A DNA stretch of 64,000 nucleotides from Uranotaenia lowii (taxonomy: Eukaryota; Arthropoda; Insecta; Diptera; Culicidae). The DNA lies in assembly GCF_029784155.1 (NCBI RefSeq), contig NC_073691.1:65292839-65356838 (forward strand), in the 5' to 3' direction. Under the pieces are notes generated by a model. It did not search any database. It was not told the DNA's origin and saw only the letters and a program-made list of their open reading frames with translations. Shown here piece by piece: positions 47,144 to 57,568 of the stretch. Both the position numbers and the translations under genes were made by a program. How positions within the stretch are numbered: position 1 is the stretch's first letter; each line of letters opens with the position of its first letter.

Positions 47144-48560
47144 GAGGGAATCGTAAAGTCATAATAATTTTGTTAGCATAATTAAAAGAAGTTTGGAAAG
47201 CTTCAAACATTGAATTTGCTTTCAACATAAGTTGCATCATTTCCATTAAATTTTGATGCAAAAATTTTAATTTTTCCTCAGTAATCTCACCCAAATCAAC
47301 AAAATTGTTAGGATCAGAAAATGAAGGAGAAGAACAAGTATTTGAATTTCGGGGATTTTCCCAAGCCTTCGCATGAACGTTGAGACTTGGTTTTTTCCCA
47401 TTTTTATTAGTTAAACCTGAAGAGGGAAACCCATTTTCAACCACCTCTGAGAACGATAAACAACGAGTCTGGGGCGCAGATTCAGCACAGGTAACATTAA
47501 AATCACTTCGGGTATTACCCAGCCGTGATTCCAATGTCGACCGAGGCTGACCGCGAACAGGCAGGTTGTTTGCCGGCCCGACGTGTGAAGACGAAAAAGA
47601 GGAAGGAGGAGAAGAAACTTTTCTGGAAACTTTGGGATTTTTCCTAGAAGCAATAATTTTTGCCCTGATGGGACAATCTAGCGAATTCGAGGAGTGATTA
47701 CCTGCGCAATTCGCACACTTAAAAAATTCTGTTTTTGGCTTATCACCACCAAAAAGGCATTTAGATTTTTCATGATCGAATGAGCCGCAAAACATGCATC
47801 TGGCATTCATTCTACAATTTTTAGTGCCATGACAAAAAGCTTGACAACGACGACATTGCGTAATGTTTTGTAAAAAATTGGTAGAAGATTTACGAAAAGG
47901 TTCGAATTTGACTCGACAATGAAACATAAGACGAGCCTTTTCCAAAATTTTCAAATTATCAACCTGATCCTTTTTAAAATGGATCAAATAAAGTTCAGGA
48001 GCAAAACCAACACTACTGGTATTATTCGTGTTGGTTCTTTTCCTCATTTGAATTACTTGAATTGGAGAAAAACCTAACAAAGAATTTAATTCAGCTGTGA
48101 TCTCATCCGGTGTCTGATCGCCAGTGAGACCACGAAGTACAACTTTAAATGGACGATCACTTCTAGCGTCGTACGTAAAAAATTGGTATTTTTTATTATT
48201 CAAATAATTTAAAACCTTTTGAAAATCATTAAAAGATTCCGCCAATATACGAGCAGTTCCCCTTCGACCGATCTGAAAAGAAATCTTCACATCCTTGACG
48301 GAAGTGACGATTTCTTTTCGAAAGGCATTGAAGTCAGGAATCGTGACCGTTATTGGTGGAATCTTTTCGTTTTTAAGAGTATAAGAAGAAGAAGGTTTCT
48401 TAGTACTCTTATCAGAATTAAATATGAATATTTCCTCATCACCGATGTTATGAAGGACATCGAATGAATTGGAAATTTCAACTTTTTTGGCAGATGGCCC
48501 TGGATTAGGTTCAGCAATCCGTTTTCTTCCGGCCCTTGAGCCGGCCGAAGACTTCCCCAT
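47130..48560 (-). CDS. LINE ORF1: Gag-like nucleic-acid-binding protein
   Basis: ORF1 of Jockey-type LINEs binds the element's RNA and packages it into a ribonucleoprotein for reverse transcription. The start at 48,560 (MGKSSAGSRAGRKR) is preferred over the upstream ATG at 48,722. The extra N-terminal 54 residues are hydrophobic and would be encoded by the leader, while the chosen start opens a basic, Gag-like N-terminus. The protein is 476 residues. A central RNA-recognition-like region (about 65-215) is followed by three cysteine/histidine zinc knuckles at about residues 236-296: C-x2-C-x4-H-x4-C twice, then C-x2-C-x3-H-x6-C. The C-terminal third is Ser/Asn-rich and low complexity. Its last 14 bp overlap the start of ORF2, consistent with translation by reinitiation or coupling. 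No stops or frameshifts. Confidence 0.93.
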   Translation of the reverse strand: MGKSSAGSRAGRKRIAEPNPGPSAKKVEISNSFDVLHNIGDEEIFIFNSDKSTKKPSSSYTLKNEKIPPITVTIPDFNAFRKEIVTSVKDVKISFQIGRRGTARILAESFNDFQKVLNYLNNKKYQFFTYDARSDRPFKVVLRGLTGDQTPDEITAELNSLLGFSPIQVIQMRKRTNTNNTSSVGFAPELYLIHFKKDQVDNLKILEKARLMFHCRVKFEPFRKSSTNFLQNITQCRRCQAFCHGTKNCRMNARCMFCGSFDHEKSKCLFGGDKPKTEFFKCANCAGNHSSNSLDCPIRAKIIASRKNPKVSRKVSSPPSSFSSSHVGPANNLPVRGQPRSTLESRLGNTRSDFNVTCAESAPQTRCLSFSEVVENGFPSSGLTNKNGKKPSLNVHAKAWENPRNSNTCSSPSFSDPNNFVDLGEITEEKLKFLHQNLMEMMQLMLKANSMFEAFQTSFNYANKIIMTLRFPHGSK

Positions 48561-48740
48561 GCTGGAAAGAAAAGAGAAAATATGAATAAAAGAAAATGAA
48601 AATAATTTTAGCACTGAAAAGTGCTGATTGAAATACAGGTAAGGAAAAAATAAATAATGTAAAATGTTCCTGCAGGTACACAGCAACGATACGATGCTCC
48701 GGCGTACGTGTTGACGGCTCAACGGTACAGATGGAAGTGA
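48561..48740 (-). promoter_or_regulatory. LINE 5' leader with internal-promoter features
   Basis: Jockey-type LINEs carry a promoter inside the transcribed 5' end, so each copy can be expressed wherever it lands. Here the element begins TCACTT (48,735-48,740), which matches the arthropod initiator TCAYTY. GAGCCG (48,715-48,720 on the minus strand) resembles the core of the downstream motif ten element at about +19 to +24. Spacing is inferred from the assumed +1 at the A. Confidence 0.45.
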
Positions 48741-48753
48741 TTCTCTATAGGCC

Positions 48754-49467
48754 TTAGTGTCAATACTTCCAAGCCCAGGACTGACTGAGGTGTCAGCTGT
48801 GGATGGGAGAAATAAATAGACACCAATGCCAAACGGGCCGGAAAGTGAAGAAAAGTGACATCCGAATGGTAGGATTTTTCATCCGGATAGCTTCTGCGTC
48901 CGCATTGAGAGGAGTGTGAGTTTCACTGTAGAATTTATGTTCGTATGTTTTGGAGGATGTGAGCTCGTAAATTATGACTACCGGGGAACGGATATTTTCA
49001 ATTGACATTTTTACAAATGTATTAGTCCCCGAAGGAGATTGTCAGGTTTTGGCATTTTGATGACGGTTCAATTTGAAAGTATCTCATGTTGCTGGAATAA
49101 CATACTTAATCCTATTTGGCACTTTTCTGTAAATTTTACAGTAATACGTAGTAACAGTTTTTTTCTGGATCGTTTTGGGATTGATGTAAGAAAATTTAAT
49201 GAAGATTGAAAATGAAATAGCAACGATAAGTCAAAATCTTTGTTCAATTACAGATTCCGAATTCAAACTTAAAAATCAGAATCAGATTTCAAATTCAAAA
49301 ACTAAACTCGAAAATTCAATCGCAGTGTTTGAATGCAGTAGGTACAATAAAGTTTTTTTATACTGGTATACGAACCACATAAAAATCGTGTAAATTTCCA
49401 AGAAATGCAAAAAAAACCGGGCTAATTTCCGGAAACCGTAAAAAAAAAACTTTTGAAGTTGGGTCCG
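48754..49467. other. Spacer, no gene seen
   Basis: AT-rich; this continues the sequence interrupted by the LINE at 44,230. No gene or element recognised. Confidence 0.45.
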
Positions 49468-50172
49468 GAGACTTGCTCTGATGTTGAGATGCGACTTGAG
49501 AGCTGAGACATGAGACATGTGATCTGAGACCTGAGACATGAGACCTGAGACGTGAGAAGTAAGAAGAAAGCAGTGAGAAGTAAGCCGTGAGAAGTTTGAA
49601 GTAATAAGTGAGATGTGAGGCTTGAGAAGTGCGAAGTAAGACGTGAGGAGTGAGAAATGAGTCGTGAGAAGTGAGACGTGAGAAATGAGACGTGAGAAGT
49701 GAGTCCACTCACATCTCCTTTCTCGCGGCTCATTTCTAACTTCTCACGTCTCACTTTTCATGGCTTTTCACTTACTCTTCACGTCTCACTTCATATTCTC
49801 ATCATTTTCAATTTCTCACGTCTCAATTCTATTTTGTCACGTCTCATTTCTCACGGCTAATTTCTAACTTCTAACGTCTCACTGCTTACTTTATACGTCT
49901 AACATCTCACGCCTCATGTCTCACTTACCACTTCTAACTCCTCATCTCTCACTTTTCACTTCTCACGTCTTACGTCTCAAGTTTCATGTCTCAGCATCAA
50001 GTCTCAGGTCTGTAGTCTCAGGACTCAAGTCCCAAGTCTCATGTTTCATGTCTCATATCTCATGTTTAATATCTAAGGTCTCAGGTCTCATGCCTCAGGT
50101 CTCAGGTCTTATGGCTTAGGCCTCAGGACTCAGGTCTCCGGTTTCAGGTCTCAGGTCTCAACTCTCATTTTT
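49468..50172. repeat. Degenerate minisatellite with an internal orientation switch
   Basis: From 49,468 to about 49,699 the sequence is built of purine-rich units like TGAGACGTGAGAAG. From about 49,700 to 50,172 it is built of the complementary units like TCTCACGTCTCACTT, later TCTCAGGTCTCAGG. The switch point reads GTGAGTCCACTCAC. Units are roughly 7-15 bp and variable. The frames that remain open across it are an artefact of the repeat. Confidence 0.88.
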
Positions 50173-51344
50173 CAAGTATTAGAGCTAAAATTCACCAGCT
50201 TCAAAAAAATTCTAAGTGTTTTCCTTTGAAAAGAACTATTTTTTTCTCAAATACCGCGTTCCCAATTGCGACCAGATTCCGAATTTGGATTTATATTCTA
50301 AATTCAGAGGTTAGAATATTCAGATGAAAGTTTGAAAATTAAATATTTCATGTTTCAGATTAAAGCGTTTAAAGTTTTATCAATTGAGTTCATCTATTTT
50401 CCAATAAAAAAGGCAAAGCATTGCAACATTGAACTGTGGAACGCATTTCCACCATTAAACTCTACCAGTAAAGACTTTGCCACTTTACGAAGGGCAGATA
50501 GGTATTACGTAATTGCGAATCAGTATAGGTATGTTCTCAAACCCAAGACGCGTCATCTTAAAGTTGGTGATCCCGGTTTTCCAGACTTTTTGCGTCGCCG
50601 TTTTCCTTTCCTATCGATATACGGCCCTTCATTCAATTTTCCCACCCTTCATATGCTTTACATTTAATAGGACGCCAGGCAGGGTCGTTTTCGCCGAAAT
50701 GTTTTCGGTTTAAGATTTAAAATGTTTTTTTTCTGACATTTTCTACAAAGTTTAGAATAAAAGAAATTTGTCAAATTTTAGAATTGTAAGTTAAGTTAAT
50801 TGGTTTTAATTTTTTTTTTAAATATCTTAATACAACTATTAGAAGTTCTAGTGGTTCTACTCATGTGGTAAATACTCACTCTCCAGACTGCTACCAAAAC
50901 CACCCAAAGATTCCGGAAAATTGATGCCACTGCAAAGGGATTCTGTTTTGCTGCAGCGGACAAGTGGGAAAGGGAGCATATCTTACCCTCCCGTGATTCG
51001 AAAATCTAAAACAAGTCGATTTCCCCCTTTCCACAACAACCGCAAGAAGCTGTTGTTGTCGTTTTGTGGCGGAAAATTGCGAACCAAGCTGAGTTTGTTT
51101 GCAAAACGTGTGCTGAATAGGTCATATAGTGAAACCATAACATCGATTCCGTGCATCTTCTCCAGAACCCGGCATCTGTGGTGGTCCTTCCTGCTTCTTC
51201 TAGTATGGGAGATGAATGTTGATTGAATCAAAATAAACAATAGGAATTTTCCAACTTTAATATATTCCCAAAAATTGGAATGTACAGATGAACTTTATGT
51301 ATCATATCGGCATTAAAAAGTCATGACTTTTTTTTAAATTCAGT
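50173..51344. other. Spacer, no gene seen
   Basis: Contains small frames at 50,332-50,667 (+) and 50,921-51,226 (+) with no recognisable domains. No repeat ends recognised. Confidence 0.45.
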
Positions 51345-51389
51345 TTATATCATTGGATAACTTGTAAAAACTTTAAAAGGAAATCGAAA

Positions 51390-52667
51390 ATTAACTTTTC
51401 CTTTGATCACATGACCAGGTGGTTGTTTAATAAACAGCTCATGATCTAGTTCACCGTACAAATAGGCAGTTTTGACATCAAAATGTTTCAAAGTCATTTT
51501 ATTGCTGCTCGCTACTGCCAGCAGGACATGAAGTGTTGTGTATCTCGTAACCGGCGCAAATATTTCGTCGTAGTCCTCCCCATACTGCCGGGAATATCCT
51601 TGAGCGACCAAACGAGCCTTGTACTTGGTGATCTCTCCAGCGGCATTCCTCTTCAATTTGTAGACCCAACGACATCCAACTGCCTTTCGTCCAGTCGGCA
51701 AGTCTACCAATTGCCAAGTTCCATTATCATAATAGGATTTTAACTCGTCTTTCATGGCTGCTATCCATTCGTTTTGGTGTTCACAGGCTAGCGCTTCCCG
51801 AAGCGTTCGAGGTTCTATCTCCTCCTCAAGCTTAGAGCCAGCAATGAAAAGTTCTTCAACAAAGCGTTTTGGAGGGACTCCCTTGTTCCGACGTTTAGAT
51901 CTTCGCGCAAATTCATCTGTCGTGAAACCATGAAAAGATTCGTCATCGTCAGCACTTTGGAAGTCCGACGAACCGCTCCCATCTCCGTCATGTTCAGTGC
52001 CAGTTTGATCCAGGTTGAAGTCAGGCGCGTCTTCAGATGATGTTACTAATGGTATTTCCATTGTTTTACCAAGCACCACCGGTTCCATTCTTTTGGTTTG
52101 AGTAGGACTACAGGTTTCTATGAATTTGGCATCCCTGCTGATGTGGATTCGATCGGTTTCTGGATTCAAGAATCGATACGCCTTCCTGCCCTCAGAATAT
52201 CCAACAAATACTAACTTCTCAGCTTTCATATCAAGTTTCAGACGACGTTCTCTCGGAATATGTACGTATGCTTCAGATCCAAAAACCCGTAAGTGGCTGT
52301 ATGATGGTTTTCTACCATACCACAGCTCATAAGGAGTTCTATCGATCACCGAAGATGGAAGACGATTCTGCATATAAGCAGCAGTACACACTGCCTCGCC
52401 CCAGTACTTCATCTCCATGCCAGCCTCTGAAAGCATGCATCTCATCATTTCTGTTATGTAGCGATTCTTTCGTTCGGCTACACCATTCTGCTGCGGAGAA
52501 TATGGTGCCGACTTTTGCGAAACAATACCATTTGAAGCAAAAAAATTTAGAAGAGACTCGCCAGAATATTCGCCACCGCCGTCCGAACGGATAACTTTCG
52601 GAAAATGACCAAATTGGGTCTTCACCAGACTGCAGTACTCTTGAATCTTTTCAGCAGCATCCGACTT
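51390..52667 (-). pseudogene. copia Pol: integrase C-terminal part and truncated reverse transcriptase
   Basis: Continues the integrase core after the retroposon insertion. It shows SDGGGEYSG (second catalytic Asp) and SPQQNGVAERKNR (catalytic Glu), then KYWGEAVCTAAYMQNRLPS and LRVFGSEAYVHIP, typical of copia integrase C-terminal regions. A linker rich in acidic and Ser residues follows. RT then starts with NEWIAAMKDELKSYYDNGTW, GCRWVYKLKR, KYKARLVAQGYSRQYGEDY and the motif A-like FDVKTAYLYGELDHELFI. The open frame runs from 52,721 to 51,345, but homology is lost near 51,390, before the YVDD motif. Deletion of the 3' half makes this non-functional. Confidence 0.9.
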
Positions 52668-53736
52668 GCTCTGCGAAGTAGTTCCACCTCCCCGTGGTGC
52701 AGAGTGGAAACGTGTCTGCAAGTCCGGCGTATTGCAGATGTACGGCCAAGAGAACTACACCAAACCCACTAGAGGCTGTCGACGGGTCCAAACCCGCGCG
52801 GAAGAAGTGGTGCACCCGGGTACTTAGGTACCAGTACTTGGGTGTGTGCGTGATGGTCCAACACGCTTTCGGGGGGTCATGGCCCTGATATGCGGACGTG
52901 ACCGGAGGGAGAGCGATCGCCAACTCGTTTTGCGCTTCGGTGGGTATAGACCCGATTTGCAAAATGAGTAGATGCGCAAAGTGGTGGCCAATGGTGGGCC
53001 GATCACTTAGGGGCGTGTTTACACGTCAGTGTCCGAGAGGCACATTCTGCCGGAGGTGTCAGGGTTCGACACGCGTTTCGGGAATTGATGCGCCCGAACC
53101 GTGAGTGTGACCTGATGAGGGCGTTCTATAGCCCGATCTGCGCTTCGGGTGGTCATGCGCCCGACTTGAAGATCGGGTAGTTGCGCTGAGTGGTGACTTA
53201 AGTCAACACTATTTGTGAGTTCGGAGGAGTCTGAGTCCTACACGTGGCCTAGGGGGCTTACCCCCCCTACCCGCGTGTTTGAACCGAGAAAGTGTCGTCG
53301 ACAACTCGCTTTGTGTTTCTGGATCTTGGACTGGATTCACAAAGTTAGTAGTTGCGCTGCGTGGGGACCTCATTCACACGATGAGACGTCGGGTCCTAAC
53401 TCGTCAGAGGAGGGGTCGCGCATCGAGTTGTGTTAGAATGAGGTTATGCTGACAGAGGATTCGGAAACGAGTATTGCCTTGGAGCGCACTAGCGCGAAAT
53501 GACCTCCCACTATTGAAGCAAAGTGTGTCAAACAGTTCGAGGTGGGAACAAAGGTCAGTGGCCCCAGGTGGACTTTATGGCGTAGGGGGTACAGTGTTCC
53601 TTAGCATTGTATCATGAGTCGTCCAATTGCACCCATGGACCCAGAGTAGCAAACTGGGGGGACGCGGTGGCTCGCCGTGCCTTGGAATGCAATCCGTAAA
53701 ATGGATTTACCACCTGGGTTAACAACTAATAAAAAA
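52668..53736 (+). mobile_element. GC-rich retroposon with repeated tRNA-like A/B boxes (1.07 kb)
   Basis: Inserted in copia integrase with a perfect 14-bp duplication GCAGCATCCGACTT (52,654-52,667 and 53,737-53,750) and ending in an A-rich tail (CTAATAAAAAA). These are signs of LINE-driven retroposition in plus orientation. Near its start TGGTGCAGAGTGG (52,695-52,707) resembles an RNA polymerase III A box, close to that of initiator Met tRNA, with a B-box-like GGGTCCAAACC at 52,784. Similar pairs recur: A-like near 52,967, 53,177 and 53,346; B-like GGGTTCGACAC (53,062), GTGTTTGAACC (about 53,276) and GGGTCCTAACTC (about 53,391). It has no coding region I can support. Best described as a SINE-like element of unusual length; identity unknown. 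Confidence 0.7.
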
Positions 53737-54574
53737 GCAGCATCCGACTTCTTCTGGAGCAGGTAAACTAAAGTGAAACGACTGTGGACGTCCACCATTG
53801 TCATGAAGAATCGATTACCGCTCGGTGTAGCTGCCTCCATTGGACCAACTAAATCGGTGTGCACCAATTCCCCCACAGCACAAGCACGATTTCCCGACAC
53901 TTTTGGAAACGAATCTCTGTTCATTTTACCATCACAACAGGATCCATTTCACAGTTGTTCATTCTTATTCCGTGGCCTAAGCCCTCTCGGATAATCTTCG
54001 CAATTGCTTGGGAATCGCGGTGCCCAAACCTCTTGTGCCACAGATGTTGGCACATATCACTGTGTTGCAAGTTCACCGCGCACACGCGTTCTTCAAATTG
54101 TTTAAGGCGGTAGAGGCCACCACTGCGTTCCCCAACAAGCATCACTAGATCACCTTTCAGCACTTTACAACCCGTTTTTTCCGAACAACACTGTGTATCC
54201 CAAATCAGTGATACAGTTTACGGAGAGCAAATTTCCCGTCAAGGCTGGAACATGGAACACTTTATCCAGAATCACTTTCATTTTCAATCCATCACCATTC
54301 ACAGACACCAACTTCCCGGAACCAGCCCCAGCTGATTTTATCGGTTTACCATCAGCTAAAATAATGGCTACCTCCGTTGAATTGTCCACTTCACTTAAGA
54401 TGGAAATGTCATTTGTCATGTGAGAGGTGGCGCCTGAATCTAAATACCACACATTGGCACCATACACTCTTCCAGCTGCGAGACACATTTCAAGTTCTGT
54501 TTCGGAATGGTTCACTTAATTTGCTCTCTAGTCACCCGATGACTTCTGCGACCTATTTTCTAGATAATCTGGAC
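53737..54574 (-). pseudogene. copia protease and integrase N-terminal part
   Basis: Reading down from 54,574, the Gag C-terminal tail (with two in-frame stops near 54,525-54,535) leads into the protease, with the catalytic Asp in WYLDSGATSHMTN and the flap-like ILADGKPIKSAGAG (54,165-54,515). The pre-integrase zinc-binding region follows (LWHKRFGHRD, near 54,040). A frame change near 53,940 disrupts its CC half. The integrase core begins with VHTDLVGPM (first catalytic Asp) and MVDVHSRFTLVYLL, and is cut at 53,737 by the retroposon. Its continuation is at 52,667 downward. Confidence 0.88.
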
Positions 54575-54838
54575 CAGTGCTGCAAATTTTCAGTGTCAGT
54601 GAGAAATTATCAGCTGACTTTATTGCATTGTATCGGTCAGTTCAACGCCAACTAGATTCATACGAGAATGAACAGAAAGCTCGGTCCTGAAAGCTCTCTG
54701 CACACTCATTCACCAATCGGCAACATCGGTGCTCAGTATACATTCAGGCTCTTTGCAGGTTCATGAGGTTATCCAATCTTCATTTTCAGTTTCAATCGAA
54801 CATTGCTGAAAGTGAAAAAAGCTCCATTCTATTATCAT

Positions 54839-56283
54839 TAATACCGTATTTGTTTTCACCACCCGAAAGTGTTGCACCTTCCACGCTGAAAACGAGCATG
54901 AATCGAGTTTTGCACTAACCTTTGTTGGTGTGTGTGAAATCGGCAGTGTCAACAGAAAACATCAAGCTGTCAAAAATCCATTACAGCTGGTATTTGTTTT
55001 CGTTTGACTTCGAAAATTGAAATCAAATTTACTTCAGTTGATCATTGTCTTGCAAAGAATATAAAAAATTTTGCATGAATTTATGTACTATGTTAAATTG
55101 TGAAAATTTCAGATTAATTTTATTAGAGGCTTGCTTGGTAGATTCGCCTCTGGCCCTGATGATAATAACTGCAATACCGGCTGATTCTGGGCGGTCTATG
55201 TTTGCTGCTGCCTGACTGCAGTTACCCCAGCTTGATGGTTCCGATATTTTGTCTTGAGAGTATCGTTTATTCCTCGCAAATCTCATCTTCTTCGTTCGAG
55301 TATTTCCGTTTCAGATTACAAATAAAAAATCGAAAACGGCGAACTCGGATCGCGGAAAAGTTTAATAACATACCGAAACGAACGAAATTCAAGCCCTTGT
55401 AGGGATGAATCATCCCACAGGATGAAAATCCCGTATAAAAAAAGAAATTCAAGCTCCCAATGCGGGTGCAGTCTCGAACTGCCTTTTTTGAAGGGCAACG
55501 GGTTGAAATCCGGGACTTGACGCAACCGAGCGTCGTCACCCTAAATAAAGCACAGTTCTTTCCCGATTTTCACGCACTCGGAGGCTTCAACGCTCGAAGC
55601 TGGCTTGTAGCAGAGTAGCTTCGAAGCAGCTTAACGCTTCTTGCTGCACGAGACCAACTTAAGGGACCCGCCCGAGCAAGAGAACTCTTCGGTTTGGGCG
55701 ATTCCGTCAGATCTTTGGGTTGCAATTTTTGCACTCGGATTTGCTGCTCTTCTTCGGTATCTCCTGGAACCGATTGCAGCAAGCCTTCTGGGCACATTTC
55801 TTCTTGGGGGCGTCCGATTCGCATTTTCCATTTTTGCTTGAAGATGAAAACGAGTGACTCTTGGTAACTTTCCGGCTGCCTCCAGTTGCTTGAGGGCCGA
55901 GATTCGTTTGTTTGATTTGGAACGTTTTCTCCGGATAAAGTTCTCCGCCTCTGCTGGAAACGGCACTGGTATTGAATCCGGAACAAGTTTCCGTAAATTA
56001 AGGAAAAACACAATGTGGAAATAGCTAGAACGCAATTTTTGCGGTATAGAAATAAACAAGACCAGCTGATATTTGTTTACATCGGGAAGCACGTCCTGTC
56101 AAAAATCATGATAGTATTGGTGAGAGCGCCAGCAACACCGAATATTTTCAGAGTGTTCCACCGTCCACTTTATGGTGCACTACCAGTGGGCCACCATCCC
56201 TGAAAACGAGCATGAAAACAGCAAAAAGTGCACTACCGGTAGTGCCCCGGTGCACCACCACACGAAAACGAATTCTCTATAAG
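54839..56283. repeat. Unidentified dispersed repeat, copy 2 (1.45 kb)
   Basis: Same limits and order as 21,867-23,088, from TAATACCGTATTTG to TTCTCTATAAG, in the same orientation. It carries an extra segment of about 80-100 bp near 55,830-55,915 and other indels. On the minus strand the open frames at 55,570-56,013 and 55,631-56,092 are counterparts of those in copy 1 (shared PDSIPVPFP and RRLAAI-type runs), but the frames are shifted relative to each other. It lies inside the hAT-like element. No duplication at its flanks is evident. Confidence 0.8.
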
Positions 56284-57540
56284 TTTAGTTGAATGGTGAC
56301 AAAGATTGTTCGACTCGCTAGACAAGCGGATATTTCATAATTACTGCTGAGATCACTATTCTGAAGGATTGTGAAAAAAAATACGTCTTTTACAAATGGT
56401 GCAAAGAGGTGGGTTTGGTTTAGAAATAAGTGTTCGGGTTCGCGAGACGAACGCTGGCGAGGGGGCGTGTGGGACGAATGTGGGGGACAAAACTATGCCA
56501 AATTATGACACAAATATGACAAAAAGTTGGCAATAAAATGACAAAACGTGATAAAGGTGATAAAAGTATGAAAAAATAATGACAAAAAAATCTGACAAAT
56601 ATGACTGAAATTTACAATACAATGAAAAATAATTACTAACACAACTCTGCCGAAAATCTGAATAGAGTATTTCCTGAGACAGATGGTGGTAGGGTAGCTT
56701 TTTGTTTTTGTTTTGAAAAATGTAAAAACCTACTGGTCGCCATTTTGAACTTGGGAGATTAGCACTGTTCAATTATTTCTTCAAAAGAAATTATTTTTTC
56801 AAATTAACATTACATAACATCAACATTCCCTTCAAAGTACTTCTTATCTACAATTGTTTTATTTTAGGTAGTTTCAAAAATTCAAAATTTTGCATAACCA
56901 TTACTATTACACCGTCAATTTGGTTTCGTTACTATCCGGCCATTGAACATGCGTAGTGTTGTTGTTATTTTTACCCTACCACATGCTGCCGAAAATTGTA
57001 AACATGAGAAATCAGCTGTTCGTTTGACAAGTGGGGAAATGCCTTATTGTTCTTGAGATTTTCGTCATATGTTTACCTCATTTGTCATATTTTTGTCACT
57101 ATTAATTACCATAAATTCTATTCTCAATAAACCGCTTGTCCCCCTTCAAATAATCGTACAGAACAGTCTAAGCGATTTTCAAGTCGCCATATCTTTTCGA
57201 ACCCCAATTCACAAATTGCAATAATGGCAAAAACAGATGCTTGCTGAAATTATCAGCAACTTTCGCTGACACTGATTGAATACTTAAGCTTCAGTCACTG
57301 ATCAAATACAGTGAGTGACAGAAATGCCTAAGCGAAAGACGCTTTCATAGCTTTCGAGTGAAACAAGTTAGTTCGGGTTTACGAGTGAGCTTTCTACTGA
57401 CTGATAGACACACTCACACAGCTTTCTGTACGCGCGAAGATGACCAAGCCGATCAGAAGCTTCTATATTTGTTGACTTTTCTATTCCGTTCATTTCAGTT
57501 AAAGCTTTTTACACTGATAGAAAATCACAGTCAGTATCAT
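56284..57540. other. Interior of the hAT-like element, no gene seen
   Basis: AT-rich sequence with ATGACAAA-type short repeats at 56,505-56,610. The minus-strand frame 56,503-56,772 is a low-complexity Phe/Ser/Tyr-rich artefact of these repeats. Confidence 0.5.
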
Positions 57541-57568
57541 TTGTGCTTTAAGAAAATTTGCAGCACTG

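Larger units (their letters stand above)
44231..48740 (-). mobile_element. Full-length Jockey-clade LINE
   Basis: A 4.5-kb non-LTR retrotransposon with, on the minus strand, a 180-bp 5' leader, ORF1, ORF2, a 3' UTR of about 230 bp, and a 24-nt poly-A tail (T-run 44,231-44,254 on the plus strand). Target-site duplications TTCTCTATAGGCC are perfect at 44,218-44,230 and 48,741-48,753, possibly two bases longer. The 5' end falls exactly at the duplication, so the copy is not truncated. Both ORFs are open. Intact ORFs, an uninterrupted tail and perfect duplications point to recent insertion and possible activity. Confidence 0.95.
54575..57568. mobile_element. hAT-like non-autonomous element (3.0 kb) inserted in copia gag
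   Basis: Bounded by a perfect 8-bp duplication ATCTGGAC (54,567-54,574 and 57,569-57,576). Its ends are perfect 17-bp inverted repeats, CAGTGCTGCAAATTTTC. CAG-type termini with 8-bp duplications indicate the hAT superfamily. Short AGCTTTCTG/CACACTCA-like motifs near both ends may be subterminal binding sites. No transposase frame is present. The interior contains a complete copy of the unidentified 1.2-1.4 kb repeat (54,839-56,283), which accounts for nearly half its length. Confidence 0.88.

Noticed and set aside
44486..48560. Endogenous virus origin for the two-ORF element
   Set aside because: No envelope, protease or LTR; endonuclease plus reverse transcriptase and a poly-A tail identify it as a non-LTR retrotransposon.
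48561..48722. Upstream start extending LINE ORF1 by 54 residues
   Set aside because: The added segment is hydrophobic and lies in the leader; the ATG at 48,560 begins a typical basic Gag N-terminus.
49358..49754. Open frames of about 110 codons across the minisatellite
   Set aside because: Repetitive Ser/His/Leu/Thr peptides produced by translating the repeat units; open in several frames at once.
55570..56092. Overlapping minus-strand frames as a host gene
   Set aside because: They lie inside a dispersed repeat present twice in the window and are frame-shifted between copies.
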